Source: Chamaecrista fasciculata (taxonomy: Eukaryota; Streptophyta; Magnoliopsida; Fabales; Fabaceae). Taken from it: DNA of 64,000 nt. Within the stretch, counting starts at the first letter, position 1, and every line of letters begins with the position of its first letter. The notes beneath the pieces are model-generated. The model saw only the letters and a program-made list of their open reading frames with translations, made no database searches and was not told where the DNA came from. Position numbers and translations under genes: made by a program. The DNA is taken from assembly GCA_003254925.1 (NCBI GenBank), contig QANZ01029578.1:209974-273973 (forward strand), given 5' to 3'. This document shows positions 50,501 through 62,538 of the stretch, piece after piece.

Positions 50501-52786
50501 AGAAGATTGAAAGGAGGCAGCAAGTTCCAACAATTCATGATCTGTATTAACAAATTTTGAGGAAGGTTAAGAATAGAAATTAAGTATTTTTTTTCAAAGA
50601 TGAGCATTAATAATGACTAAATCATATCATTACTAATTTAAAGAAGGACTTTGCTAGAATATTCACATCTTCCAGTATCATCTATGCAGAACATTAGCTT
50701 TTGGTCAACAAATGTTACAACTTGCACAGGAGAAAAACTCGTAATATCTAAATGAATCAGATGTTCCTGAAAGCCACGAGCAATTGCATCTTCAGAATTT
50801 GCAACCACCAAAACATTTTTTTTAACACACTAATATTAAACATAATATGTTTTATCCTAAAACTTGATATGATGTTCATTTATTGTTGGTTGATTTGAAA
50901 AACCGTTTCAGAAAACAATTTATATGCCATTAATAAACATATCGATGCTATCTCTTGAATCTATATTGGAAAAGACTAATGACCTCATCAATGGATGATT
51001 TACAGACAAAAGCAAACCACAGGTGACTTACGATTATCATGAGGTCCAGGAATTATGTTCGAGATTCTTCGAGAGCTTTGTTGCTCAAACCAGTCTTCCA
51101 TAAATCTTGCAGCAGCACCTTTGTTATCCCCACTAATCAATGAGTTTGTACGGCTCATTGAAGTCCCATGAGTAGCAAACCAATTAAAGCTACCAACAGG
51201 ACCCCATTGATCATCAACAAACTTCAAAAGAGTCATGTCTTTATCAACATTATACTTATATTTGCTTCGCTCAGCAGCAGGATTATTGAGATACGCACTG
51301 GGACTGCGATTTACACCAGCATCTAATAGCTCTCCTGCAATTTGACAGTAATTATTTTCATTACAATGAACATCACCAAAATACAAGTAGAAAATAATGT
51401 GATAATCACTCTATAACAATACATATATACAAACCTATCAATGGAGAACTACTGTTGAACCTGTTCCAATCCCAACAACTTATAAATATAGTAAATACAC
51501 AATTTTTTTTTTGGCCTGAATAGTAAATACACAATTGGAAAGCTAATTTATCATGCTGTGCCTTTTTTCCTTGTTATATATTTTTCCTATTCGGACATAA
51601 AATGATCTGAAGCAAACAGACATAGCAATAAACAGCAATAAACAGCAATCAACACCGTCAACAAATCAAATATAATAATCAAATGCTATAAAGGGATCAG
51701 GAAAGAACAAGTTGGCTTGTGATATTGTTATAATTTCACATTGAAAAGGAAAAACAGAAAACTGGAGATATAAACCAAATTAATTTGTGTTCAAAGATAT
51801 AAAGTGGCCATCATGTAGAATTCCCTGATCATTTATTTTTTTTATTTATTTATAATTATTATTATAAATTCTTTAAAAAAAAAACTAGGCAAAGTCATAG
51901 ACTTCGTTCCTTTTGTCTTTCATCATTTTCTGACATGCTTTAACAGTTTGCAAAACTATTATCATGGTAAATATAATCAATTGATGGGAAAAGAAAAAGT
52001 TCAGTATGTGAGCTTGCAATCTGCCCATGCTCATATCTGCAGAAGGAAGAAAGGAGAGACAAACAATCCAAATTCTTTTCCGTACCCTTATTGACAAATA
52101 TTGATCCCGGACGCAGATTTTCATGAGCCTGGATGATGCTTTTCTCAATTCCATCAACAATGACATCAAATGACTGCCGGACAAATCCCATAGATGTTAC
52201 AAGATACACAACATATTGAAGATATCCCCCAGGGCCAGCATGTGTGTGAATTCCACTAATAGCTACATTCTTTTCAGTATATAGGTCACCATATCTGTCA
52301 AACAGAACAAAGCCTAACTTCAGTCGAATAACTAAGGAAATTAAACAAAAAAAACATCAGCAACTATCATAAGAAACCTAAGAAAACTTCCTCTTTTGGT
52401 CTAGCAACCCTAGCCATAATCTCAGCAACTAATTGCAGGATAGTTAAATTCAGATCTAGGTAGTACCTCGCTTTCAACCTCTCAATTACTTTGATTTTCA
52501 CAAGCTGTGAAGCCATGCAAGCATCAAGGTTCACAAATGCTACCCTGTTACCCGTTGGCTCTGCAGCAATAAAAGCACGAGCTCGCAGCCTAAAATGAAT
52601 CCCAGATGCAATTTGGCCCAAATTTGAATACCCCTCCATGTTAACATCAGCAGCAGGACCCGTAATGTCATAGCTTCCGAGACCAATCAAGTAATCGGAA
52701 TCCGAATACACAACGATATCACTCCTCAGGAGAAGCAAGAGCACAAGAAGGCAAACATTCAAATGAAGGAGGGAAGAAAACCCCAT
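47564..52786 (-). CDS. NCER: Neutral ceramidase, 9 exons, 754 aa
   Basis: Exons: 52786-52467, 52294-52086, 51334-51032, 50541-50277, 50183-49922, 49813-49688, 48976-48913, 48569-48406, 48115-47564; all introns GT-AG with matching phases. The enzyme hydrolyses the amide bond of ceramide to sphingoid base and fatty acid. I chose the ATG at 52786 because it gives a clean signal peptide (MGFSSLLH, then a Leu-rich core); an upstream in-frame ATG (52837) would add 17 residues before it. Visible motifs: the zinc-site-like HTHAGPGG at 123-130, NWFATHGTSMS at 227-237, the nucleophile motif NCGDVSPN with Ser331, and the C-terminal beta domain (GDKVTVSFWSACPRNDL). Length fits plant neutral ceramidases. 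A 5'-UTR intron is possible (GGTGAGT on the minus strand near 53080). The gene looks intact. Confidence 0.95.
51503..51519. mobile_element. Micro-insertion, inverted TCAGGCC-A10 (17 nt)
   Basis: ATAGTAAATACACAA (51488-51502 and 51520-51534) flanks T10-GGCCTGA, the exact reverse complement of the 47283 insert. In ceramidase intron 2. Confidence 0.8.
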
Positions 52787-53230
52787 CTTCGCAGAACCAA
52801 AAAAAATCAAAACGAGACCGATTTCAAACTCAGTCAATTCTTCTTCTCATTTCCCTAACAAACACAACACACCCAGAGAGAGTCTCAGTCATCGAAAGTC
52901 AAAATACACAAAACAAACACGGAAAAAATTTGTGAACTACCTAATCATAACTGGCATAGCCCATACTTGGCTTCACAATCAAGTAATCATCACATGAAAA
53001 ATGAATTTACTAAATATATATCTATATATGGAAACAGTATTATTAGAAACAAATAGAGGGAGATTTATTAGTAACTCACCGATATCATATGAAGATGATG
53101 ATAATGTCGAAGAAGGTTTGAATTAGAGAGAAGATGAATGAAGAAAGCGAAGAGTGTGGAGTCAAAGGAAAGCGAAAGAGTGACTGACTGATAGTTTTAG
53201 AGCGTAATAAGGGATTGATTGGGCCTTCAC
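52787..53230 (-). promoter_or_regulatory. 5' UTR/promoter of the ceramidase gene
   Basis: AAGAGAGAATGAA-type purine-rich leader on the minus strand; a GT donor (GGTGAGTTAC, about 53080) and an AG before 52940 would allow a leader intron. Inference only. Confidence 0.35.
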
Positions 53231-53324
53231 CACTGAGGCGTATTTGAAGCTTTCGAGTTTTTGGCGTTTTGCCGTTATCCCCAATTCATTATTTCATCAC
53301 GAAGCAACCAGGTAATTTATATAT

Positions 53325-53346
53325 ATTTTGCTCACAAAAAAAAAAT
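53325..53346. mobile_element. Micro-insertion, GCTCAC + A-tract (22 nt)
   Basis: AGGWAATTTATATAT (53310-53324 and 53347-53361, one mismatch) flanks ATTTTGCTCAC plus an A-run. Confidence 0.5.
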
Positions 53347-53538
53347 AGGAAATTTATATATGTATATTATACATATTATATAGATTTTGTCATTTAATAA
53401 GGTGTTATAATCTTAATTGGTAAGAAAATCTAATTAATTAATAAGTTAGTTCCAAGAGATTATAAATTAATTTTTACATATAAAAAAGTCTTTATGAAAT
53501 ATATAATCATGATAATAATAATTTGCCAAAAACAAAAA

Positions 53539-53865
53539 GAGTAAATTAACTTTTTAGTCCATGGATTTTACAGGCGTTGTACATTTGGTCCCTGAATTTT
53601 TTTGTGTGTAGAACTCAATCTTTGAATTTGTCTAGCTCGTTGCAATTTGGTTCTTCCATCACTTTTAACAATCCACGTCAGCACTTGACATGCTAAACAG
53701 GCAGTCTAACGGTCTAGCTCATCATTTTCAAAAATGATTGGGTGACGGAAGGACCAAATTGCAATGAGTCAGACAAATTTGAGAAACCAGTTGTACACAC
53801 ACGAAAACCCAGGGACCATATGTAGAACACCTATAAAATTTAGGGACTAAAAGGTTAGTTTACTC
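53539..53865. mobile_element. MULE-type MITE, 327 bp (GAGTAAATTAA family)
   Basis: The ends GAGTAAATTAAC / GTTAGTTTACTC are inverted; the interior repeats GGTCC/GGGACC. A 9-bp duplication, AAAACAAAA, flanks it (within 53528-53538 and at 53866-53874). Confidence 0.75.
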
Positions 53866-53931
53866 AAAACAAAAGAAACAATCAAAGTCTTTTCTCACCG
53901 GGTGAGATTGGCTATATGAATAAGTAAAGCT

Positions 53932-53949
53932 TTTAACCAAAAATAAAAT
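53932..53949. mobile_element. Micro-insertion, TTTAACC + A-rich tail (18 nt)
   Basis: A perfect 13-bp duplication, AATAAGTAAAGCT (53919-53931 and 53950-53962), flanks TTTAACCAAAAATAAAAT. Confidence 0.7.
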
Positions 53950-54394
53950 AATAAGTAAAGCTAATGTGTTCTATTGCACATTTTTACATTTAAGATATTA
54001 ATAGATAAATTTTTTTAAATAGTTTTTATAATAATTTTCTTTGATTGCGGAGCTATTATTCATCTAATTTCCTATACGTAAAGGGGATTGGATCTTGTGC
54101 ATTTCCTACTTCATGCATTTCTTGTGGGGTTAGAGAGAGAAAGGGAGATAAAGAGAGAGAAAATATGGATCTCATAAATAATAATATGTAGGATTCACAT
54201 TTTTTTCTTTCTCTCTCTTCTTTTCTCTTCCTTTCTCTCTCATATTTCACAAAAAAATGTAGATAAGAAAAATGTAGAGAATCAATTTCCTATGTATAGG
54301 AGCCTAAGATATTTTTTTAACAACTTGAATCATCTAAAACGTTTCTCAACCAACTTTTATATGATATGTGTTACCTCAATTTTTTTTCTCTTTC

Positions 54395-54413
54395 TTTCGG
54401 CCAAAAAAAATTC
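54395..54413. mobile_element. Micro-insertion, TTTCGGCC + A-tract (19 nt)
   Basis: TTTCTCTTTC at 54385-54394 and 54414-54423; the duplication is low-complexity, so support is weaker. Confidence 0.45.
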
Positions 54414-54429
54414 TTTCTCTTTCCGATGT

Positions 54430-55490
54430 ACACATTCTTGACAATTTGACCATTCTATTAAAATATTAAATGAAAATTAATAACAAATATAAGATGATTA
54501 TAGAATTTATATCTTTGAAAATAATTAAATTAAGTGCGATTACATGTCTTAAATATTATAGTTTTATTTGTTAGTAATTAATTTGAGACAAATATATTTT
54601 GTAGGGATCAAATTATTAATTTATTTAAAGTTCAATTATATTATAACGAGTTTTTAGTTGTTTTATTTTTTTTATTGAAAATCAATTGCAAAAAGATTAA
54701 AAATCTTAAGCAAAAGTATTATTGATGCTTTAAATTATAAGGTAAGTATTTTTTTTAAACACAAGAACTATACTGTATCTTTAAACTTTTTTTTTATTCA
54801 ATTATACCTTACAATTTTACATTTGTCTTAATTGTATCCAAAAGTCTAATACTATCTTAATTGTTAACGAAAAAGAATGACGTGATGGATTATTATTATT
54901 ATTATTTTAAAATTTTAATGTTAGTTATACCTCAAAGGTCAACATTAGTATTTTTCGTTAATAATTTAATTAGACTTTAGAGTACAATTGAGATAAGTAT
55001 AAAATTTTAAGAATATACTTGACAAAAAAAATTAAAAATATAATTAAAACTTATTTGATAACTTAAGGACTTGGTAAAAAATTTATAACTAACTATTTTT
55101 TTATTGTTAATAATTCAACTATACAAGCATGCACCGTGTAGTGTAAAAAGGAGTTTCTTAAATAAGAAGATACATTTTTCCTTCTTCGCAATGATATGTC
55201 GTTTTATACTTTAAACTATTAAAAATGGTTCGTACTAAATGGACAAAATAGACGTGTAATGATTATTCGTGTCATGCCGTTTCCATGATTAGTATTCTTT
55301 TATAAATCGAGACTTTAATACTTCAAAGTTTCATCAATCTCGCCGAATTATTTATTTATTTATTTATTTATAATTTTATATACATGAAAGTTTTTTATTA
55401 TTAGATTTGAATTATAGTATATTATCCATTAAAATATATTCATTTACAGCTTAGTCCTTTTAAAAACAAGGCCACGTTGGAATTTTAGTG
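54430..55490. other. Intergenic, no gene seen
   Basis: Very AT-rich, with remnants of inverted-repeat elements (about 54725-55085) and a (TTTA)n run near 55350-55372. Confidence 0.4.
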
Positions 55491-55593
55491 TGGATTAGCA
55501 TTAATCTATAAACAGATTAATCAACAAAATATTGAAGCAAGTAATTAATTATGACAAGATACACCAATGTGTATAACAGATGAAACCATACTC

Positions 55594-55679
55594 ACAGATC
55601 ACTGAATCCGATAGGGAAGCAAGTGATGTACACATAACAGATCAATGAATCCGATAGGGAAACAAGTGATACAAACATC
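55594..55679. repeat. 43-bp tandem repeat, two copies
   Basis: ACAGATCAMTGAATCCGATA... occurs at 55594 and again at 55637 with few changes, downstream (minus strand) of the copia pol end. Confidence 0.65.
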
Positions 55680-55770
55680 AACACAAAATGGTTTCAGTAT
55701 CTGAATAAGATAGAGTACGAAATGACCTTGAAATGTCATAGAACGAAACAAAAGTCTATAAAGACTTAGC

Positions 55771-55884
55771 TCAGACTCCCACTAGACTAAGGCCATTCCA
55801 AAATTTAACAAGAGCCATATGAGCATGATTTAAAAACTCCATAGGCAAGCCCTTAGTCGACAAATTTATCAACGAATGTTCACT
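55771..55884 (-). pseudogene. Ty1/copia polyprotein 3' end remnant (RNase H C-terminus)
   Basis: A minus-strand frame ending at TGA 55773-55771 reads NLSTKGLPMEFLNHAHMALV, the form of the copia RNase H tail, followed by AGTGGGAGTCTGAG, which resembles the region before a copia 3' LTR. A second, diverged copy of that AGTGGGAGTCTGAG end lies near 56481-56493. No RT or integrase domain was found around it. Confidence 0.5.
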
Positions 55885-56086
55885 AACGATGTGAACCAAA
55901 TGAGTCTGATACACAAGATGTCAAATTCAAGATTTGAACAAAACCAGATCCAAACAACAACAAAATTCAGTTGTGAGACAACACAAGACATTGAATTCGA
56001 TAGGGAAAACAATGTTTCTCACCAACTGAACAAAATTGGATCCCAAAATTGGACTAAATCCAACAGATGCAACTAAATTACATCAA

Positions 56087-56400
56087 ATGTCGTTTTAAGA
56101 CCAAATTGGACTGAATCCAATAATTATTAACAATGTTACCCAAATGCCTCTTGAAGGCCAAATTGGACTAAATCCAATAATTGTAACAAAGTTACCACAA
56201 ATGCCTCTTGAAGGCCAAATTGGACTAAATCCAATAAATGTAACAAAGTTACTTCAAATGCCTCTTGAAGGCCGAATTGGACTATATCCAATAAATGTAA
56301 CAAAGTTACGCGAGATGCCTATTGAAGGCCAAATTGGACTAAATCCAATAAATGTAATAAAGTTACTTGAGATGCGCCTGTAAGGCCAAAATTAGATTAA
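56087..56400. repeat. 57-bp minisatellite, about 5-6 units, in-frame
   Basis: Units begin at about 56144, 56201, 56258 and 56315, with degenerate units on each side. The 57-bp period is 19 codons; the plus frame repeats MPLEGQIGLNPINVTKL plus two residues. A coding role is doubtful because the frame is short and lacks context. Confidence 0.8.
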
Positions 56401-56677
56401 AACTAATAAATGTAACAAAGTTACAACATACCAAAATTGGAGAAAATCCAATTAATGTTTACTCAGACTCCCACTGGACCGAAATACTATCCAAAAAAGG
56501 TCCACAAAATGCTCATACCAAAATTTATACTAAGTCTTGTCAGCAGCACCAAAATGGTTAAACACATTTGTTGGCCCATGACCCCTCATAGCCAAATAAT
56601 CATTTAAGATTATCAAATACATATTTAGGAACTCAAACCAGACATCATAATTAGTCTCAACCAAAGTTTTCACCACA

Positions 56678-57153
56678 GAAAGTTGCTTACAAACAAAAGC
56701 TGATATGACCAATAACAAACAGGAAACAATAATTATGTCTCAAAAACATAATTATAACATAAAGTTTCCTTCACAGAATCAGCTTATGCAACCTGATGAA
56801 AGTTGCTAAAACCAGAAGCTGATTTGGCCATCAACAAATGGGAAATATTAATTATGTCTCACAACATAATTATCACACAAGATTTCCCTCACAGAATCAG
56901 CTTATGCAACTTTATGAAAGTTACTAAAACCAGAAGCTGATTTTGGCCATTAACAAATGGGAAATATTAATTATGTCTCACAACATAATTATCACACAAG
57001 ATTTCCCTCACAGAATCAGCTTATACAAACTCATGAAAGTTGCTAAAAACAGAAGCTGATTTGGCCATTAACAAATGAGAAATATTAATTATGTCTCACA
57101 ACATAATTATCACACAAGATTTCCCTAACAAAATCAGCTTATACAACTTTATA
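56678..57153. repeat. 118-120-bp tandem repeat, four units
   Basis: Units start at 56678, 56798, 56916 and 57035 with GAAAGTTRCT. Each carries an internal inverted repeat, TAATTATGT...ACATAATTA, so each unit can form a small cruciform. Confidence 0.85.
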
Positions 57154-57170
57154 AAAAATATGAAAACACA

Positions 57171-57685
57171 GTCTCAAATTGGTCCTTTCCGTGTGGGGTA
57201 AATTTCAAATTGATTCATTATCTTTCATTTGTTCCAAGTTGGTCTTACATGTTTTCATGATATCTCAAATTGGTCTTAAAAATATTGAATGTAGTCATAT
57301 ATCGCTCTCATTTTAACCTCAAATGTATTGAATTCAAAGTTATATTTTTTTTATGATTACTTTGGGAGTTTGGGACTATCAATAAATGATGTCAAATTGA
57401 GTTCTAACAGTGAGTAACTCGTTTCATGGTCAAACAAGTGAAATTGGTCATATCTTTCGCGTTTTAAGTCTGAACGCGACAAATTCAAAATTATATGCTA
57501 ACTCTTGAAGAGTTTTTTTTTCTACCTAGGTAAGATCACTAGCAAATTAGGTTAAATCGAATATCGAAAGTAAGTTTGGAACCAATTTGAAACATCACAG
57601 AAACATATAGGATCAATTTGAAACAAGTGAAAGATAAGAGGTTAATTTGAAATCTATCCCATACATAAGGGACCAATTTGAGACT
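57171..57685. mobile_element. Long-TIR MITE, relative of 12366-12889
   Basis: GTCTCAAATTGGTCCTTTCC is mirrored by AAGGGACCAATTTGAGAC, with inversion continuing inward. No duplication was recognised. Confidence 0.6.
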
Positions 57686-58720
57686 TTAGCCTAAAAAGAA
57701 TTATTATTAAATTAGTAATTTTTTTTGGGATAAACACTTCAATTAATTAGTATTCTTCATTAAATTTTGTTGAACTCAAACTAACATAAATAGGGGCGAA
57801 CTTTAATTTCAACCTACCTGCTCATATGTAGTTAAAAACTATAAATGGCCACTCACTTGTGTGATTAGTATAGCAAAAGAAAATTAATATATAACATTTT
57901 TTTGCTAATATTCATAAGTGTTGTTAAATTATTATTGTCAGATTAGAACCTCAAATATGCCAAGCAATCAAGCATATTCAAGTGTATTACTAATCAAACC
58001 ATATACTAACATGAACTTAACTTCGTAGAAAATTATTGAAATTAATATATAATGAAATAAGTAACTTAATTTATATAAAAATATTATCAAATATCAACTT
58101 TCAATCCAATTTAGTCATATATATATAACAGCTAATAATTATTAATTACAAAATAAATTACTTAGAATTCTAACTCTAAAGAGTTATCTATCCTTTTATC
58201 ATTAGATTATAATTTTTATTTATATAAAACTATTTAAAATATTTTGCAATTGTTTTAAAATAAAAACATAAATTTTAAAATAACTATAATATTAAAATTA
58301 ATAAAAACACTAGCTCTTTGTAAAAAAAAAGAGTAAATTAATGATTTAATCCCTCAAAGATAACAAGTTTCTCAATTTAGTCTTCAAAAGATACAAACAA
58401 AAAATTTATTCCTTGGAATATGACAAGTCTTTCAATTTAGTCCCTAAAAAGATATCATTACAAAATTTATCCTATCAAATATCCAATCAAAATCAATTGA
58501 ATGTTTCTATAAGTATCCTAAAGTACATTGTAATCAATTTAGTCCTTCCAATTATAATAACCATAAGGAATCCAGAGGCAGTTTGTGATTTCAAACAATA
58601 TTTTAGTCATCACTAAATTCAAACTTCAAAGGTTTGACATCGGTTATCTTAATAATCATCGTTAAATTCATAAATTTAGCAACAATTATCCAAACGTTGC
58701 CAAGTGCACTCATAGCGATT

Positions 58721-58742
58721 AAGTTCTTTTTTTTGGCCAAAA
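58721..58742. mobile_element. Micro-insertion, T-tract + GGCCAAAA (22 nt), old
   Basis: CACTMATAGCRAT-like flanks (58707-58720, 58743-58756) agree at 11 of 14 positions; the insert is AAGTTC plus T-run plus GGCCAAAA. Confidence 0.4.
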
Positions 58743-60063
58743 CACTAATAGCAATAGTTGTCTTTAAACGTTGAACATTGCTAAATACTTTTTTTTGTAA
58801 TACAAACAAATAGTAGAAGAAAATATTTGAAAGTGTACATAATTGAATTAAAATATTTTTTTTAAAATGGAAAAAAAATTTGGGTGAGTTGGCCCCAGAG
58901 ACTCACAAAAATCAAGATAAACCTCCAGACTTTATTCTTTTTTATAAAGATTATACCGCAATACTACGAGGGCAAACGATTTTTTGGAAATAACCCTTTT
59001 AATCCGCTTGTCAAATATTCTAATTGAGTGTTAATGGTAAGTTTCATTCACAAAACCTAGTCATACATTTGACAGAAAAGAGATTTTATTTTTAAATTTT
59101 TTAAAATTAACTATTCTTTCAAATATATTTAAAAAATATCTTTTCAATATATACATTTTATGAAAAGAAAAACAATATGACCATATTTTATTTATTTTAG
59201 TTTTTTAAATTCAAATGTGAGATCTAGATCTCTATAATTGATACACAAGTAAGTTGACTTATGAGTTTGAACTTCAGTGAAGAAGTGTTTTAAGTTAGGT
59301 GTGGGAACTTAGTGGTGTGCCAAGTGCCAACTATGATGTATATTTTTGACTTAATCTTAAACTTTAAATATATTGGAGCAATTAATTAGCATACCTTTAT
59401 TTCTCCACTTATAGTTTGCATTCATATTCCTATTTATATATAACGTTGTATTAGAAAAATGTTTATGATCTATCTTGATTATTTTTATCTTATTGAAAAT
59501 AATTTTATATAGAATATTAATAGGATAATTTGGTCGTGCATGAAAGTGTTAAGAATTTTCAATTTGAAAATAATGTTACAATTATTTAATTAGAAAAAAA
59601 TACAAGTTACTTCATATATGTTATATTTTTACATTATATGATTATGTGAGGTAGACTACTAAATGTTTCACTCCTAGTCATATAACAGTATAAATTTTTT
59701 AAATTATATAAACTTTAGAGGTAGACTACTAAAATAAAACAGAGATATAATAAATATATACATTATAGATACTTTAACTTTAAAATATAGTTCTGCCCAT
59801 TTGTTAAAATAAAATAAAATTAAGTATAATTGTATCTAAATTTATAACTTTACAAATAATAGTTTTGCCAATTTTTAATTTACTTTAATTGTTTATTTTT
59901 GGGTAATAAGTTCACATTGTGATTTTTTTTATTATGTCTTAGNTCACATTCGGATTAGATTCTCGATATTTATATATTTTTCGTGGATTTTAAAAAATAT
60001 GAATTTCAGCAAATAATAAATAAGTCAAAAAGGTCGTTTTAATCTTAAATATATGTCTTTACT

Positions 60064-60080
60064 TCAGGCCAAAAAAAAAA
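60064..60080. mobile_element. Micro-insertion TCAGGCC-A10 (17 nt)
   Basis: TGTCTTTACT (60054-60063 and 60081-60090) flanks the same 17-mer seen at 47283-47299. Confidence 0.78.
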
Positions 60081-60360
60081 TGTCTTTACTTGATTTTTAT
60101 TTTAAAAGATTTACATTGGTGAAAAATATTTTATTTTAGTTCTAAATTATGAAATATAATTATATTTGTGTCGTTTCAAATTCGAATATAATAAATTTAG
60201 AGTTATATGTGATTTTTATAGAGTATTTTCTCTATTTAATTATAGTCGTTAGAAAATGATGTCAAATAATTAGATCTCGAAAGTAGACTGCTCATTTTAA
60301 AGTTAAACAGATGAAATTGATCATATTTTTGAAATTCAGAGTTACAGTTCACCCTTAACG

Positions 60361-60363
<3 letters not shown>

Positions 60364-60395
<32 letters not shown>
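60364..60395. repeat. (AT)n microsatellite
   Basis: Uninterrupted TA dinucleotides for about 30 bp. Confidence 0.9.
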
Positions 60396-60397
<2 letters not shown>

Positions 60398-60494
60398 TTC
60401 TCCTAATCAGGAGACTTTTGCAGGTTTTACTCGTACAAGGATTCGGCTATGTCGACCACTTGTGCCCAAGGATGGAGGTGATCAAATGTTTCTC

Positions 60495-60791
60495 GAGTAA
60501 ATTAATAAATTGGTCCCTAGATTATTGGCTTGGTCCCTAGATTATTGGCTCGCTGACAGATTAGTCCCCGAATTTAGGAAATTGACAAATAGGTCCCCGA
60601 ATTTTTCTAACATTTGTCAAATAGGTCCTTCTGTGCATGTTATTCGGGGACCTATTTGACTAACGTTAGAAAAATTCGGGGACTTATTTGACTCGTTAGA
60701 AAAATTCAGGGACTTATTTGTCAATTTCCTAAATTCGGGGACCAATCTGTCAGCGAGCCAATAATCCAGGGACCAATTTGATAGTTTACTC
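60495..60791. mobile_element. MULE-type MITE, 297 bp (GAGTAAATTAA family)
   Basis: GAGTAAATTAATAAATTGG is mirrored by CCAATTTGATAGTTTACTC; the arms repeat GGTCCC and CCCCGAATTT units. A perfect 10-bp duplication, AATGTTTCTC, occurs at 60485-60494 and 60792-60801. Same termini as 53539-53865. Confidence 0.85.
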
Positions 60792-60801
60792 AATGTTTCT
60801 C

Positions 60802-62538
60802 TCATGATCACAAACTCTCTTCCGCCAATGCAATTGTCCTTCTTGACATCAAATCCATTTCCACAAATTTTCAGCATGTCAGTAAGCATATGTATGCCAC
60901 TATTGATAGTAGTTTCTTTAACTTCCTTAAGTTAAATATAGCAGGTTATATATATATATTAATGGGAATCGTGAGTAAATGAGATCAATCAGATTCAGAA
61001 GTGGGGTTGAGACCAAAAAGTAAAAAATAGGTCATAGCCTCACTTTTAAACTCGATTTGATCTTATTCATTAACGATTCCAAATAAGTAGGAAAATGATT
61101 TGTTAAAAGTACTCCCTCTGTTTCTATATATCTGATGTTTAAGGTAAATACATACAGACCAAGGAAATGATTAGCTCACCTAAAATGAAGAGAAAAATGA
61201 GGTAAAAAGACTAAACTATCCCTATTAAATTACTTTGAAATTGTTTATTCATTTATGACTCTACTATATTTAATAGAGATAGAATGGTAAAAAAATAATT
61301 AATGCTCTTTTGAAGTTGTAAAACATCAGATATTTTGAAATAAAAAAAAGTTCGCTACAAAAGCAAACATTCAGGAACGGTGAGAGTAATTCATAACTTG
61401 AGTGGAGGATCGCACTTGGCGCTGGCTCTTTGAGAAGGATAGGTCTGGTGAGGAAATAGAGAATCAGATAGATTGAACCTTCTTTCGTATATTGACTTAC
61501 CATACCATAATCAAAAGGTACAACGGCTCGAGCGACCACTCTAGGCTATGACCCCAACAAATATTGCAAATTTCATCAAATTTATCGTATTTAGAATTGA
61601 AATGAGAAAGATATAATCATGAAATAAGTGATTCACTTATACGACTCGATTTAACTTCATCTGGCTCTGATTAGTATTTTTAATTACAGAAAATTCACAT
61701 CACATCAGGAAGCACGGAACGAAACGTCAACAAAAGGAAATTTCTGTGGGCCCCGCCAATCGTTTTCCACTTTTCTTCGTGTGCTTCTTATTTCTTGGTG
61801 GGCCCTACTAGTTTTAATTCGAACAAACATAATTTTTTTTCTATGAAAAAGACATGATTTTTAATTTAATTTTTTATATATTTGTTATGGTCAAAAGTTT
61901 TATTTTTGATATGATTCGTTCCATAGAATTATATTTTTTAATACAAATTTAAAATTTTAAAAATATAAATTTATTATAAATTTTAAGAACTAAAAACTAT
62001 AAATTTGATTTAAACTATTTTAGAGATTAAATTATAAATTATTGATGATTGTAGTATTTTAAAATCTAAATCATATATTTTACTCCTATAGATTGAAGTG
62101 TTAGTTTAGTATAAATTTAAGAGAAAAGATTTCTTTTAATAATGAGAGTATGGATTTAGATAAAAATATTATGAAGTATGAACGCAATGTGATTATGCAA
62201 ATAGGCAAATATAATATGTACTATAATAATTATATTAGATTTTATTTTTAAAAGTAAAATCATTTTTTAAAAAATTATGTAAAAAATTCATCTTATCAAA
62301 AAAATTTATTTAGAATAATTTGCATATATAACCAATTTTGCCGTTGGAAGCTGTATAAAAAATTATTAATTTCTGCCGACCTTGATAATATACGTTAAAA
62401 CTAGAATAAATATTAAATACACACAAAATATAAAGGATGAACAAAAATAATGTCAAATCAAGATGAAAACGTATGGATTTTACAAACGTAGAAATTTAAA
62501 CATAAGCGAATGTTAACATTATGCAGCAATAAATATTA
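60802..62538. other. Intergenic, no gene seen
   Basis: AT-rich; short open frames without recognisable domains. Confidence 0.4.

Larger units (their letters stand above)
57690..60494. other. Intergenic, no gene seen
   Basis: AT-rich sequence with remnants of GGTCC-type repeats (about 58340-58460) and two micro-insertions. An (AT)n microsatellite sits at about 60364-60395. Confidence 0.4.

Noticed and set aside
54056..54250. Arg/Glu-rich minus-strand frame
   Set aside because: Low-complexity CTTTCTCTCT tract translated; no gene evidence.
56144..56383. Real protein of 19-residue repeats
   Set aside because: Explained by a 57-bp minisatellite with a period divisible by three; no start context or conserved domain.
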